NCBI GenBank assembly: GCA_010092695.1
Contig: JAADJJ010000001.1
Span: forward strand, 620,001 to 684,000
Reading direction: 5' to 3'
DNA from: Enterobacteriaceae bacterium 4M9
Lineage (GTDB): Bacteria > Pseudomonadota > Gammaproteobacteria > Enterobacterales > Enterobacteriaceae
Length of the DNA: 64,000 nucleotides
Shown here: one piece after another, positions 15,529 to 24,214 of the stretch
How positions within the stretch are numbered: the first letter of the stretch is position 1
Layout: each line of letters starts with the position of its first letter
The notes under the pieces: model-generated
The model's database searches: none
The model's input: only the letters and a program-made list of their open reading frames with translations
Told to the model about the DNA's origin: nothing
Made by a program: the position numbers and the translations under genes

Positions 15529-17358
15529 ATGGCAAAAGAGAAGAAAAAGGGCTTTTTTTCCTGGCTGGGTTTTGGTCAGAAAGAGAAAGCCGAAGACACA
15601 GCAGCTACGCCCGCGCCAGAGCAGGCAGAACAGACTCAGCAGGCCGCTGGCGACGCGGTCGCTCCCCATACTCAGGCCCAATCAGAGGCGTTTGCTAATG
15701 ACGTCGTTGATGTCAGCCAGCGCGTCGTAGAAAGTGAAAAGCCCCATTACCCTGATAAGTGGCAGGTTGAGCAGGAGCAGATCATTGAGGAAGAACTGGT
15801 TTTTGCCCGCGAGGAGCTAAAAGCCATTTCCGAGCATGAAGCTGAAGTGGCGCGCCGCGAGCAGGAAGAAAAAGAGGCAGAAGCCGTCCGCCTTGCAGCA
15901 GAGGCCGCAAAACGCGAAGCGGAAGAGGCGCGTATTGCGCATGAAGCCGTAATGGCAGCCGAGAAAGCCGCACAGGAAGCCGAAGCAGCAGCCCGGGCAG
16001 CAGAAGACGCCAAACGTGCCGAAGCAGCGGCCCGCGCAGCAGAAGACGCTAAACGCGCTGAAGAAGCAGCCCGCGCAGCAGAAGACGCTAAACGCGCTGA
16101 AGCAGCAGCCCGCGCAGCAGAAGAAGCTAAACGCTCTGAAGAAGCGGCCCGTGCAGCAGAAGAAGCCAAACGTGCCGAAGAAGCAGCCCGCGCAGCAGAA
16201 GAAGCCAAACGTGCCGAAGAAGCAGCCCGCGCAGTAGAAGAAGCCAAACGTGTCGAAGAAGCGGCCCGCGCAGCAGAAGAAGCCAAACGCGCTGAAGAAG
16301 CAGCCCGTGCAGTAGAAGAAGCCAAACGTGCCGAAGAAGAGGCCCGCGCAGCAGAAGAAGCTCAACGTGCCGAAGAAGAGGCCGGCGCAGCCGAGGCTGG
16401 CGCGTCATCTGCCCAGATTGAGCAGGAAAAGCCAACCAAAGAAGGCTTTTTTGCCCGCCTGAAACGCAGCCTGGTTAAAACCAAACAAAATCTCGGTTCC
16501 GGATTTATCGGCTTGTTCCGCGGCAAGAAGATCGATGACGATCTGTTTGAGGAGCTGGAAGAGCAGCTGCTCATTGCCGATGTGGGCGTGGAAACCACGC
16601 GCAAGATTATTAACAACCTGACTGAAGGCGCCTCGCGCAAGCAACTGCGTGACGCCGAAGCGCTGTACGGTCTGCTCAAAGATGAGATGAGCGGCATTCT
16701 GGCAAAGGTTGACGAGCCGCTGAATGTGGCAGCGCACACGCCGTTTGTTATTCTGATGGTTGGCGTTAATGGCGTGGGTAAAACCACTACTATCGGCAAA
16801 CTGGCGCGCCAGTTCCAACAGGAAGGCAAATCGGTGATGCTGGCCGCAGGGGATACCTTCCGTGCGGCCGCCGTTGAGCAGCTCGAAGTCTGGGGTCAGC
16901 GCAACAATATCCCGGTCGTGGCACAGCACACCGGTGCGGACTCTGCCTCGGTGATTTTTGATGCCCTGCAGGCCGCAAAGGCCCGCAACGTGGACGTGTT
17001 GATTGCCGACACCGCCGGGCGCCTGCAAAACAAATCGCACCTGATGGAAGAGTTGAAGAAAATCGTGCGCGTGATGAAAAAGTTGGATGAAAACGCGCCG
17101 CACGAAGTGATGCTCACTATTGATGCCAGCACCGGGCAGAACGCCATCAGCCAGGCAAAACTGTTCCACGAAGCCGTTGGCCTGAGCGGTATTACATTGA
17201 CTAAACTGGACGGCACCGCCAAAGGCGGCGTGATTTTCTCTGTTGCCGATCAGTTTGGCATCCCGATTCGCTATATTGGCGTTGGCGAGCGTATTGAAGA
17301 TTTGCGTCCGTTTAATGCAGACGATTTTATTGAGGCACTTTTTGCCCGAGAGGATTGA
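15529..17358 (+). CDS. ftsY: Signal recognition particle receptor FtsY with an expanded repeat in the A domain
   Basis: 609 aa against 497 in E. coli. The N-terminus MAKEKKKGFFSWLGFGQKEK and the NG domain from about residue 301 are typical. GTPase motifs: G1 VGVNGVGKTT (411-420), DTAGR (494-498), TKLD (558-561). FtsY docks ribosome-SRP complexes at the inner membrane and hands them to SecYEG. Residues 154-283 are ten copies of a 13-residue unit of the type AARAAEEAKRAEE, predicted to form one long charged helix in the acidic A domain; this accounts for the extra length. The stop lies two bases before ftsE, so ftsYEX form one operon. A GAGGAG ribosome site precedes the ATG. Confidence 0.96.
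   Translation: MAKEKKKGFFSWLGFGQKEKAEDTAATPAPEQAEQTQQAAGDAVAPHTQAQSEAFANDVVDVSQRVVESEKPHYPDKWQVEQEQIIEEELVFAREELKAISEHEAEVARREQEEKEAEAVRLAAEAAKREAEEARIAHEAVMAAEKAAQEAEAAARAAEDAKRAEAAARAAEDAKRAEEAARAAEDAKRAEAAARAAEEAKRSEEAARAAEEAKRAEEAARAAEEAKRAEEAARAVEEAKRVEEAARAAEEAKRAEEAARAVEEAKRAEEEARAAEEAQRAEEEAGAAEAGASSAQIEQEKPTKEGFFARLKRSLVKTKQNLGSGFIGLFRGKKIDDDLFEELEEQLLIADVGVETTRKIINNLTEGASRKQLRDAEALYGLLKDEMSGILAKVDEPLNVAAHTPFVILMVGVNGVGKTTTIGKLARQFQQEGKSVMLAAGDTFRAAAVEQLEVWGQRNNIPVVAQHTGADSASVIFDALQAAKARNVDVLIADTAGRLQNKSHLMEELKKIVRVMKKLDENAPHEVMLTIDASTGQNAISQAKLFHEAVGLSGITLTKLDGTAKGGVIFSVADQFGIPIRYIGVGERIEDLRPFNADDFIEALFARED
15988..16377 (+). repeat. In-frame tandem repeat, 10 x 39 bp, inside ftsY
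   Basis: Ten contiguous 39-bp units each encode 13 residues close to AARAAE(E/D)AKRAE(E/A). They are followed by a degenerate partial unit. Units differ mainly at synonymous positions and at Glu/Asp and Ala/Val sites, so the array has diverged somewhat but keeps period and frame. Unit number is likely to vary between strains. Confidence 0.95.
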
Positions 17359-17360
17359 CA

Positions 17361-18029
17361 ATGATTCGCTTTGAACAAGTCAGCAAGGCCTATCGCGGTG
17401 GGAGACAAGCACTGCAGGGAGTGTCTTTACACCTGCGTCCGGGGGAAATGGCGTTTCTGACCGGCCATTCCGGCGCAGGTAAAAGTACCCTGCTCAAGCT
17501 CATTTGCGGCATCGAACGCCCGAGCGCGGGCAAAATCTGGTTTGGCGGGCATGACATCAGTCGCCTGAAAAACCGTGAAGTCCCGTTTCTGCGCCGACAA
17601 ATTGGCATGATCTTCCAGGATCACCACCTGCTGATGGACCGCACCGTTTACGATAATGTGGCTATTCCGCTTATCATTGCGGGGGCCAGCGGCGAGGATA
17701 TTCGCCGCCGCGTGTCGGCCGCGCTGGATAAAGTTGGGCTGCTCGACAAAGCGAAAAACTTCCCGATTCAGCTGTCCGGCGGTGAACAACAGCGCGTGGG
17801 CATTGCTCGCGCCGTCGTCAACAAACCCGCCGTACTGCTGGCAGATGAACCGACCGGTAACCTCGATAACGCGTTGTCTGAGGGCATTCTGCGCCTGTTT
17901 GAAGAGTTTAATCAGGTTGGTGTGACGGTGCTGATGGCAACCCACGATCTGGCGCTGATTTCCCGCCGCCCGTACCGGGTACTGAATCTGAGCGACGGAC
18001 ATCTGCACGGAGGCCAGAGTGGTGAATAA
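17361..18029 (+). CDS. ftsE: Cell-division ABC-type ATPase FtsE
   Basis: 222 aa from the ATG at 17361 (MIRFEQVSKAYRGG), the E. coli length. Walker A GHSGAGKST, signature LSGGEQQR, Walker B LLADEPTGNLD and the switch His (ATHD) are intact. FtsE pairs with FtsX at the septum, where ATP hydrolysis controls the murein hydrolase activator EnvC and division progress. The gene starts two bases after the ftsY stop and overlaps the start of ftsX. Confidence 0.96.
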   Translation: MIRFEQVSKAYRGGRQALQGVSLHLRPGEMAFLTGHSGAGKSTLLKLICGIERPSAGKIWFGGHDISRLKNREVPFLRRQIGMIFQDHHLLMDRTVYDNVAIPLIIAGASGEDIRRRVSAALDKVGLLDKAKNFPIQLSGGEQQRVGIARAVVNKPAVLLADEPTGNLDNALSEGILRLFEEFNQVGVTVLMATHDLALISRRPYRVLNLSDGHLHGGQSGE

Positions 18030-19083
18030 GCGCAGCGCATTGAATCGCATTAAAAGCTTCAGCAACCGTTTTGATAAAAATAACCGCGTTGGGCGCACCA
18101 AAGACGCCATACGTAACGCCACGCGCCGTGGGCGAGATACTACGCCGGCAGCAAAAGTCGGCGGGCGCAAAGGCACCGTCAATGAGCAGTTTCGCTACGC
18201 CTGGCAAGGGGCGCTGTCGGATTTACGCAGTAAGCCGTTTGCGACGTTCCTCACGGTGATGGTTATTGCCATTTCCCTGACGCTGCCGAGCGTGTGCTAC
18301 ATGGTTTACAAAAACGTCAGCCAGGCCGCCACCCAGTATTACCCGACGCCGCAAATCACCGTTTACCTTGATAAAACGCTGGATGATGACGCCGCAGCAC
18401 AGGTGGTAGCGCAGCTTCAGGCCGAGCAGGGCGTGGCGAAGGTGAACTACCTGTCGCGCGACGAGGCGCTGGGCGAGTTCCGTAACTGGTCGGGCTTTGG
18501 CGGGGCGTTGGATATGCTCGAAGAAAACCCGCTGCCTGCGGTTGTGGTGGTCGAGCCAAAGATTGATTTCCAGAGCACGACGGCGCTGAACACCATGCGC
18601 GACAGGGTTGCCCAGTTGCGTGGTGTTGATGAAGTGCGCATGGATGACAGTTGGTTTGCGCGCCTTGCCGCGCTCACTGGCCTGGTCGGACGCGTGGCAG
18701 CGATGATTGGCGTGTTGATGGTGGCAGCGGTGTTCCTGGTGATTGGTAACAGCGTGCGGTTAAGCATTTTTGCCCGCCGCGACACCATTAACGTGCAGAA
18801 ATTGATTGGTGCCACTGACGGTTTTATCCTGCGCCCGTTCCTTTACGGCGGGGCGCTGCTGGGGTTCAGCGGGGCGTTTTTATCGCTGATTCTCTCTGAG
18901 ATTCTGGTGCTGCGCCTGTCGTCGGCGGTAAGTGATGTCGCGCGCGTGTTTGGCACTAAATTCTCCATCAGCGGGCTGTCTTTTGATGAATGTTTGCTGC
19001 TACTGCTGGTCTCGGCAATGATCGGCTGGACTGCCGCCTGGTTAGCAACTGTACAACATCTGCGTCACTTTACCCCCGAATAA
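18022..19083 (+). CDS. ftsX: Cell-division membrane protein FtsX
   Basis: 353 aa from a GTG at 18022 (V/M-NKRSALNRIKSF), which aligns with the E. coli GTG start; another GTG sits one codon earlier and a GGAGG ribosome site lies eight bases upstream. It overlaps ftsE by eight bases. A cytoplasmic N-tail of about 75 residues precedes the first of four membrane segments. A large periplasmic loop (about 100-215, binds EnvC in E. coli) and the MacB/FtsX-type C-terminal helices follow. The N-tail is basic and differs from E. coli, as is usual for this region. Confidence 0.95.
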   Translation: MNKRSALNRIKSFSNRFDKNNRVGRTKDAIRNATRRGRDTTPAAKVGGRKGTVNEQFRYAWQGALSDLRSKPFATFLTVMVIAISLTLPSVCYMVYKNVSQAATQYYPTPQITVYLDKTLDDDAAAQVVAQLQAEQGVAKVNYLSRDEALGEFRNWSGFGGALDMLEENPLPAVVVVEPKIDFQSTTALNTMRDRVAQLRGVDEVRMDDSWFARLAALTGLVGRVAAMIGVLMVAAVFLVIGNSVRLSIFARRDTINVQKLIGATDGFILRPFLYGGALLGFSGAFLSLILSEILVLRLSSAVSDVARVFGTKFSISGLSFDECLLLLLVSAMIGWTAAWLATVQHLRHFTPE

Positions 19084-19348
19084 TAAAAGTCTGGTATACT
19101 CACCCTCTGCTTACGAGAACCCGTATTCAGAGGGTGAATTGCCTCTTCTGCACATCATCCTTCTGTCCGCGTCTTTTCATAGCTTTGTCACAAATTGAGT
19201 GTAATTTTATTCACAGGTTACAATGAACTTGTGGATAACGTCACTGTCTGATGATTAAGTGATGAGTAATCTCGTTGCACAGTATCGGTCCGGCAACGCT
19301 GCCTGATGGGGGCGAACCCGGAGCCAGACAAAAATTGTGAGGATTTGA
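19084..19348 (+). promoter_or_regulatory. rpoH promoter region with a DnaA box
   Basis: This is the 265-bp gap between ftsX and rpoH. A consensus DnaA box (TTATCCACA on the minus strand) lies at 19230-19238. In E. coli rpoH has several promoters here, and DnaA represses two of them. Positions of individual promoters were not assigned. The sequence just before the start codon and the first codons of rpoH form the thermosensor in E. coli, and this segment is closely similar here. Confidence 0.7.
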
Positions 19349-20206
19349 ATGACTAAAGAAATGCAAACTTTGGCTTTAGCCCCTGTCGGTAACCTGGAGT
19401 CGTATATCCGGGCGGCCAACGCCTGGCCGATGCTCTCGGCTGAGGAAGAAAAGGAGCTGGCTGAAAAGCTGCATTACCAGGGCAGTCTGGAAGCAGCTAA
19501 AACGCTGATCCTGTCGCACCTGCGCTTCGTTGTTCATATTGCTCGTAACTATTCCGGTTACGGCCTGCCGCAGGCGGACCTGATCCAGGAAGGTAACATC
19601 GGTCTGATGAAGGCCGTGCGCCGCTTCAACCCGGAAGTGGGCGTGCGCCTTGTGTCGTTTGCCGTCCACTGGATTAAAGCCGAAATTCACGAGTATGTGC
19701 TGCGAAACTGGCGCATTGTGAAGGTCGCGACCACCAAGGCACAGCGTAAGCTGTTCTTTAACCTGCGTAAAACCAAGCAGCGTCTGGGCTGGTTCAATCA
19801 GGATGAAGTGGAAATGGTGGCCCGCGAGCTGGGTGTATCCAGCAAAGACGTGCGTGAGATGGAGTCGCGTATGGCGGCCCAGGACATGACGTTTGACATG
19901 TCCAACGACGACGACGCCAGCGACAGCCAGCCAATGGCACCCGTGCTTTATCTGCAGGATAAAACGTCTAACTTTGCCGATGGCATTGAAGATGATAACT
20001 GGGAAGAGCACGCAGCAGATAAGCTTTCTGTTGCCATGCAGGGGCTGGACGAGCGTAGCCAGCACATCATCCGCGCCCGTTGGCTGGATGAAGACAACAA
20101 AACCACGCTTCAGGAGCTGGCCGACCGCTATGGCGTGTCCGCAGAGCGCGTACGTCAGCTTGAAAAGAACGCGATGAAAAAACTGCGCGCGGCTATCGAA
20201 GCCTGA
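19349..20206 (+). CDS. rpoH: Heat-shock RNA polymerase sigma factor RpoH (sigma-32)
   Basis: 285 aa (E. coli 284). Region 2 (LILSHLRFVVHIARNYSGYGLPQADLIQEGN), the RpoH-specific box QRKLFFNLRK and the region 4 helix-turn-helix (TLQELADRYGVSAERVRQLEK) are all intact. It directs transcription of chaperone and protease genes and is controlled by temperature-dependent translation and by DnaK/GroEL/FtsH. It is monocistronic, with a terminator at 20228-20260. The ATG at 19349 is preceded by GAGGA. Confidence 0.97.
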   Translation: MTKEMQTLALAPVGNLESYIRAANAWPMLSAEEEKELAEKLHYQGSLEAAKTLILSHLRFVVHIARNYSGYGLPQADLIQEGNIGLMKAVRRFNPEVGVRLVSFAVHWIKAEIHEYVLRNWRIVKVATTKAQRKLFFNLRKTKQRLGWFNQDEVEMVARELGVSSKDVREMESRMAAQDMTFDMSNDDDASDSQPMAPVLYLQDKTSNFADGIEDDNWEEHAADKLSVAMQGLDERSQHIIRARWLDEDNKTTLQELADRYGVSAERVRQLEKNAMKKLRAAIEA

Positions 20207-20505
20207 TTTTCCTGCGCAGTTAACATGCACCCCGGCGCCTTACGGCCTCGGGGTGTTTTTATTTCTGACCTTGCCCGCCTGTGACAAAGCCTGAGTTGCA
20301 GATTTCCCGCTCTGTTATCTCCCCCACAAATTTATTATTTCAATTCCGCTGAAATCGCGTATGTTTTAGCAGAGTGCTCTGTTTGCTAAAGCTAAAACGG
20401 AGTTTTTCATTCGCTTAGCGCGCTTTTTACGCCAGTGAATGGATAAATATTCCAAACACAACGCCACGATAAAAACAAATCACCATCACAATGGGGAAAG
20501 GAAGA
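20207..20505 (+). promoter_or_regulatory. rpoH terminator and livJ leader region
   Basis: About 300 bp without a gene. After the rpoH terminator an AT-rich leader contains an inverted repeat around 20371-20398 (GTTTTAGCA ... TGCTAAAGC-TAAAAC). In E. coli livJ is controlled by Lrp and leucine from this position; no clear Lrp site could be assigned by eye. Confidence 0.5.
20228..20260 (+). terminator. rpoH terminator
   Basis: The stem CACCCCG / CGGGGTG (20228-20234 and 20249-20255), with further pairing inside, is followed by TTTTT. It starts 22 bp after the rpoH stop codon. Confidence 0.9.
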
Positions 20506-21609
20506 ATGAAAATGACGGGTAAAGCCTTACTGGCAGGATGTATTGCACTGGCGATGAGCAGTTCAGTACTGGCGCAGGATATTAAAGTTGCCGTAGTGGG
20601 CGCTATGTCTGGCCCGGTGGCGCAGTATGGCGATCAGGAGTTTACGGGGGCCGATCAGGCGATTGCGGATATCAATGCCAAAGGCGGCGTTAAAGGCAAC
20701 AAGCTGGTTGCCGTGAAATATGACGACGCCTGCGACCCTAAACAGGCGGTAGCGGTAGCCAACAAAGTGGTGAATGACGGCATTAAGTACGTCATCGGTC
20801 ACCTGTGTTCATCCTCCACGCAGCCTGCGTCGGACATCTACGAAGACGAAGGCATTCTGATGATAACCCCAGCGGCCACTGCACCGGAGCTGACCGCACG
20901 CGGCTACAGCCTGGTAATGCGTACCACGGGCCTTGACTCTGACCAGGGACCGACGGCGGCGAAATACATCCTTGAGCGCGTGAAACCGCAGCGCATTGCC
21001 ATCATTCACGATAAGCAGCAGTACGGCGAAGGTCTGGCGCGCGCGGTGCAGGACGGCCTGAAGAAGGGCAATGCCAACGTGGTGTTCTTTGACGGCATCA
21101 CCGCCGGTGAAAAAGACTTCTCTACGCTGGTGGCTCGCCTGAAGAAAGAGAACATCGATTTTGTGTATTACGGCGGCTATCACCCGGAAATGGGCCAGAT
21201 CCTGCGCCAGGCGCGCGCAGCGGGCCTGAAAACCCAGTTTATGGGCCCGGAGGGCGTGGCTAACGTGTCATTGTCTAACATTGCGGGCGAATCTGCCGAA
21301 GGGATGCTGGTGACTAAGCCGAAGAACTACGATCAGGTACCGGCGAACAAACCGATAGTGGATGCGATCAAGGCGAAGAAGAAAGATCCAAGTGGCGCGT
21401 TTGTCTGGACTACTTACGCTGCGCTGCAGTCGCTGACTGCCGGTCTGAACCAGTCTGACGATCCGGCTGAAATTGCCAAATACCTGAAGGCCAACTCAGT
21501 GGATACGGTAATGGGCCCGCTGACCTGGGATCAAAAAGGTGACCTGAAAGGCTTCGAATTTGGCGTGTTTACCTGGCATGCCAACGGCACCGCGACCGAC
21601 GCGAAGTAA
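20506..21609 (+). CDS. livJ: Leu/Ile/Val-binding periplasmic protein LivJ
   Basis: 367 aa from the ATG at 20506 (MKMTGKALLAGCIALAMSSS), the E. coli length, preceded by AAAGGAAG; the in-frame ATG at 20491 overlaps that ribosome site and is unlikely. A Sec signal peptide is cleaved near VLA-QD. The mature part (DIKVAVVGAMSGPVAQYGDQ) is the type I periplasmic binding fold; the two cysteines in DDACDPK and HLCSSS form the known disulfide. It delivers branched-chain amino acids to LivHMGF. It is a single gene ahead of a terminator at 21665, separate from livKHMGF as in E. coli. Confidence 0.95.
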   Translation: MKMTGKALLAGCIALAMSSSVLAQDIKVAVVGAMSGPVAQYGDQEFTGADQAIADINAKGGVKGNKLVAVKYDDACDPKQAVAVANKVVNDGIKYVIGHLCSSSTQPASDIYEDEGILMITPAATAPELTARGYSLVMRTTGLDSDQGPTAAKYILERVKPQRIAIIHDKQQYGEGLARAVQDGLKKGNANVVFFDGITAGEKDFSTLVARLKKENIDFVYYGGYHPEMGQILRQARAAGLKTQFMGPEGVANVSLSNIAGESAEGMLVTKPKNYDQVPANKPIVDAIKAKKKDPSGAFVWTTYAALQSLTAGLNQSDDPAEIAKYLKANSVDTVMGPLTWDQKGDLKGFEFGVFTWHANGTATDAK

Positions 21610-21664
21610 TATCCAGCTCCTGTTTTTCGCTAACGCGAAAGCAGGCACAACGACGTAAATACCG

Positions 21665-21697
21665 AGCCGGGCGGCCAATAAACCCCCGGCTTTTTTA
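21665..21697 (+). terminator. livJ terminator
   Basis: AGCCGGG (21665-21671) pairs with CCCGGCT (21685-21691), followed by TTTTTT. It lies 56 bp past the livJ stop codon. Confidence 0.85.
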
Positions 21698-21767
21698 TTG
21701 CTCGATAGCCAGGCATGATTTTCACTATATAGCCCAGCACCCACAGCGTATAGGCTCGCCGCCCCAG

Positions 21768-21895
21768 CAAACTAACAGCGCCCTTATTCACCGCTGAGAC
21801 ACACAAGCTTAGCGCGTAGGCTTACTGACCCCGCAGAGATTGTTAAGCCTGAGACTACAGGATAAGCCAGCTTACTCAGGTGAACATTCAGAAAT
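21768..21895 (+). repeat. Shortened copy of the intergenic repeat (locus A, unit 1)
   Basis: It begins CTAACAGCGCCCTTATT and includes GAGACACACAAGCTTA, TGACCCCGC, GATTGTTAAG and a final GGTGAACATTC. These match, in order, the start, the left part, the right hairpin flank and the end of the full element at 21947-22231. The hairpin-rich core is missing, as in a deletion derivative. Confidence 0.55.
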
Positions 21896-21946
21896 CCCAT
21901 TCTTAACGAACCAGCAGCAAACAGCGCCCTGATTTGCACTTGGGAT

Positions 21947-22231
21947 GCACAGGCTTACAGTGTGGGGTTGTTGACCCCGCTGAAATCGGCGAACCGGAGG
22001 CGTGAAGACAAGGTCAGACCGCCAGGGATGGCGGGCTGAGGCGATGCGCAGCATGGATGCTGCGTGGAGCCGGCCGCAGGCGCAGCGCCGGGAGGAGAGC
22101 GTACCGCGAAGCGGCGATTTCCTTGCGGGGCCGCGAGGATTGTTAAGGAGCGCGCGGGAGCGCTCCTTAACCCGTTCACCGCAGATAAGGTCTCGCTAAT
22201 CATCGGGCTTCAAGTGAACGGAACATTCCAC
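21947..22231 (+). repeat. Full intergenic structured repeat (locus A, unit 2)
   Basis: 285 bp, nearly identical to 52835-53118 (a handful of substitutions and one-base gaps, until a variable patch of about 20 bp near the right end). It runs from GCACAGGCTTACAGTGTGGG to GTGAACGGAACATTCCAC. The core is a row of hairpins: CCGCC/GGCGG, GCAGCA/TGCTGC, CCGGC/GCCGG, CCGC/GCGG, CCTTGCG/CGCGAGG and the perfect 11-bp TTAAGGAGCGC/GCGCTCCTTAA. No reading frame is conserved in a gene-like way. It lies between convergent livJ and panM. I do not recognise a named family. Confidence 0.85.
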
Positions 22232-22287
22232 CACACTAAAAACGGGCTTACACATTCTCGCCCAGCCTGGCCGGCTGACCCCAGAGG

Positions 22288-22674
22288 CTACTCCTCCTTC
22301 TGCCACCCACCGGTCTGCGCCCGAAACCCCAGCGCCTGCATAAACGCCGCCATCACACCACGGTCTTCCACCCCGACATCCTGCATCCGCCAGTCGCTCA
22401 CGCCGGGATTATCACTCATCAACTCTTCCAGCAGATACCGTCCCACACCGCGTCGGCGCGTTAGCTCACGCACGCGCAATGAGTCCAGCTCGCCCTGGGT
22501 GCCTGACAGCGTCATACGCACCGCGCCGAGCAACCTGTCGTTAAACTTTGCCGCATAAACGCGATGGCTGTCATTAAGCTGTAGCTCAGCAGGCGCGTAC
22601 TCCGGCCAGATCTTCCCAAGATCGATAATGTCCTGCTCGCTCAGATGGGTCAGTCGCACAATGGTCAGTTTCAT
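22288..22674 (-). CDS. panM: PanD maturation factor PanM (PanZ), GNAT fold
   Basis: 128 aa (E. coli 127). The GNAT acetyl-CoA site is seen in SLRVRELTRRRGVGRYLLEEL. PanM/PanZ binds pro-PanD, triggers its self-cleavage to aspartate decarboxylase and, with acetyl-CoA, inhibits the mature enzyme, which adjusts beta-alanine and pantothenate supply. The typical MKLTIVRL start and the C-terminal ALGFRAQTGGWQKEE match the E. coli protein. It is convergent with livJ and divergent from livK, as in E. coli. Confidence 0.93.
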   Translation of the reverse strand: MKLTIVRLTHLSEQDIIDLGKIWPEYAPAELQLNDSHRVYAAKFNDRLLGAVRMTLSGTQGELDSLRVRELTRRRGVGRYLLEELMSDNPGVSDWRMQDVGVEDRGVMAAFMQALGFRAQTGGWQKEE

Positions 22675-23085
22675 AGTTGGCTCTGTTGTTAGCAGTAAGG
22701 CTCAAGTGTACCAGGTTTGCCTCGCCTGCGTTTTCTGTTTCAGCGTTTCTCCAGGCAATTCGCGCGGTAGAAAGCCTCTTATATGGTTCATTGAGCAGAA
22801 TATTCGCCATTTTATGGCGCAACTGTCTGCTAAGTCGGGAATTTATTAGCTAATAATGCCGATATATTATTCTGTGCGGTGCGCTTTTTTTTGTTTATTC
22901 AGTGCTTGAATCAGAATAATATTCCTGCTTAATTGACTGAATTATAGGGTAATGACGGGTTAATTCGCCAAAAATTGCCGTAACTCGTTAATCAGTCAGA
23001 TAAAAATAATGCTGTTCATAAATAGAGCAGCACATTGTCAACACAATAAAACCAATATCGACATCACGAATGGGGACTTATCAGG
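22675..23085 (+). promoter_or_regulatory. panM-livK divergent regulatory region
   Basis: 411 bp without a gene and AT-rich in the half next to livK. In E. coli livKHMGF transcription from here responds to leucine and Lrp. I could not place -35/-10 elements or Lrp sites with confidence. Confidence 0.4.
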
Positions 23086-24198
23086 ATGAAAATAAAAGCG
23101 AAAGCACTGGCGACCGGGATGGTGGCGCTGGCTGTGTCCCATGTGGCAACGGCAGAGGATATTAACGTCGCCGTAGTGGGTGCGATGTCCGGTCCGGTCG
23201 CCCAGTGGGGCGATATGGAATTTAACGGTGCGCGCCAGGTGATTAAAGATATCAACGCCAAAGGCGGCGTGAAGGGCAATAAACTGGTTGGCGTGGAATA
23301 TGACGATGCCTGCGATCCAAAACAGGCCGTGGCGGTTGCCAACAAAGTGGTCAATGCCGGCATCAAATACGTTATCGGCCATCTGTGCTCTTCTTCCACT
23401 CAGCCTGCTTCAGATATCTATGCCGACGAAGGCATTCTCATGATTACGCCCGGTGCCACTAATCCGGAACTGACACAGCGCGGCTATGCAACCATCATGC
23501 GTACCGCCGGTCTGGACTCTGCTCAGGGGCCGACGGCGGCAAAATACGTTTTAGAGCAGGTGAAACCGCAGCGCATCGCCATCATTCACGATAAACAGCA
23601 GTACGGCGAAGGGCTGGCGCGTTCAGTACGTGATGCGCTTAAGCAAGGCAGCGCGAATGTGGTGTTCTTTGACGGCATCACGGCGGGTGAAAAAGACTTC
23701 TCCGCGCTGGTGGCGCGCCTGAAAAAAGAAAATATCGACTTCGTGTACTACGGTGGTTATTACCCGGAGATGGGGCAGATGCTGCGCCAGGCACGAGCGC
23801 AGGGCCTGAAAACGCAGTTTATGGGGCCGGAAGGCGTGGGCAATACCTCGTTGTCTAACATTGCCGGTGATTCGGCAGAAGGCCTGCTGGTGACCATGCC
23901 CAAACGCTACGACCAGGACTCGGTCAATCAGCCCATCGTCAATGCACTCAAAGCGGACAAAAAAGACCCGAGCGGCCCCTATGTCTGGATAACTTATGCT
24001 GCCGTGCAGTCGCTGGCGACCGCACTTGAGCGCAGTGCCAGCAGCGAGCCAGAAGCACTGGCAAACGATCTCAAAGCCCACGGCGCGCAGACGGTGATTG
24101 GCCCGCTTGCCTGGGACGATAAAGGCGACCTGAAGGGGTTTGATTTTGGAGTCTTTCGCTGGCATGCCGACGGTTCTTCGTCGGTTGCCGCGCAATAA
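23086..24198 (+). CDS. livK: Leucine-specific binding protein LivK
   Basis: 370 aa (E. coli 369), closely related to LivJ in the same window along its whole length. A signal peptide (MKIKAKALATGMVALAVSHVATA) is cleaved before EDINVAVVGAMSG. The cysteine pair (DDACDPK, HLCSSS) is kept. LivK feeds leucine, and in some species phenylalanine, to the LivHMGF transporter. It is the first gene of livKHMGF; livH starts 16 bases after its stop codon. Confidence 0.95.
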   Translation: MKIKAKALATGMVALAVSHVATAEDINVAVVGAMSGPVAQWGDMEFNGARQVIKDINAKGGVKGNKLVGVEYDDACDPKQAVAVANKVVNAGIKYVIGHLCSSSTQPASDIYADEGILMITPGATNPELTQRGYATIMRTAGLDSAQGPTAAKYVLEQVKPQRIAIIHDKQQYGEGLARSVRDALKQGSANVVFFDGITAGEKDFSALVARLKKENIDFVYYGGYYPEMGQMLRQARAQGLKTQFMGPEGVGNTSLSNIAGDSAEGLLVTMPKRYDQDSVNQPIVNALKADKKDPSGPYVWITYAAVQSLATALERSASSEPEALANDLKAHGAQTVIGPLAWDDKGDLKGFDFGVFRWHADGSSSVAAQ

Positions 24199-24214
24199 CG
24201 CACGAAGGTAGCTT

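Larger units (their letters stand above)
21610..22287. other. Convergent gap between livJ and panM holding a structured repeat
   Basis: 678 bp without a gene. It contains the livJ terminator (21665-21697), a shortened repeat copy (21768-21895) and a full repeat copy (21947-22231); see those entries. Short open frames across the repeat are side effects of its GC-rich hairpins. Confidence 0.7.

Noticed and set aside
15747..16435. Several long open frames on both strands across the ftsY repeat
   Set aside because: They arise because the 39-bp repeat has no stop in other frames. Their products are low-complexity echoes of the repeat.
21872..22203. Short open frames inside the structured repeat at locus A (and the equivalents at 52806-53208)
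   Set aside because: Substitutions between the two copies are not concentrated at third positions, and the frames cross hairpins. No ribosome site or start is conserved.
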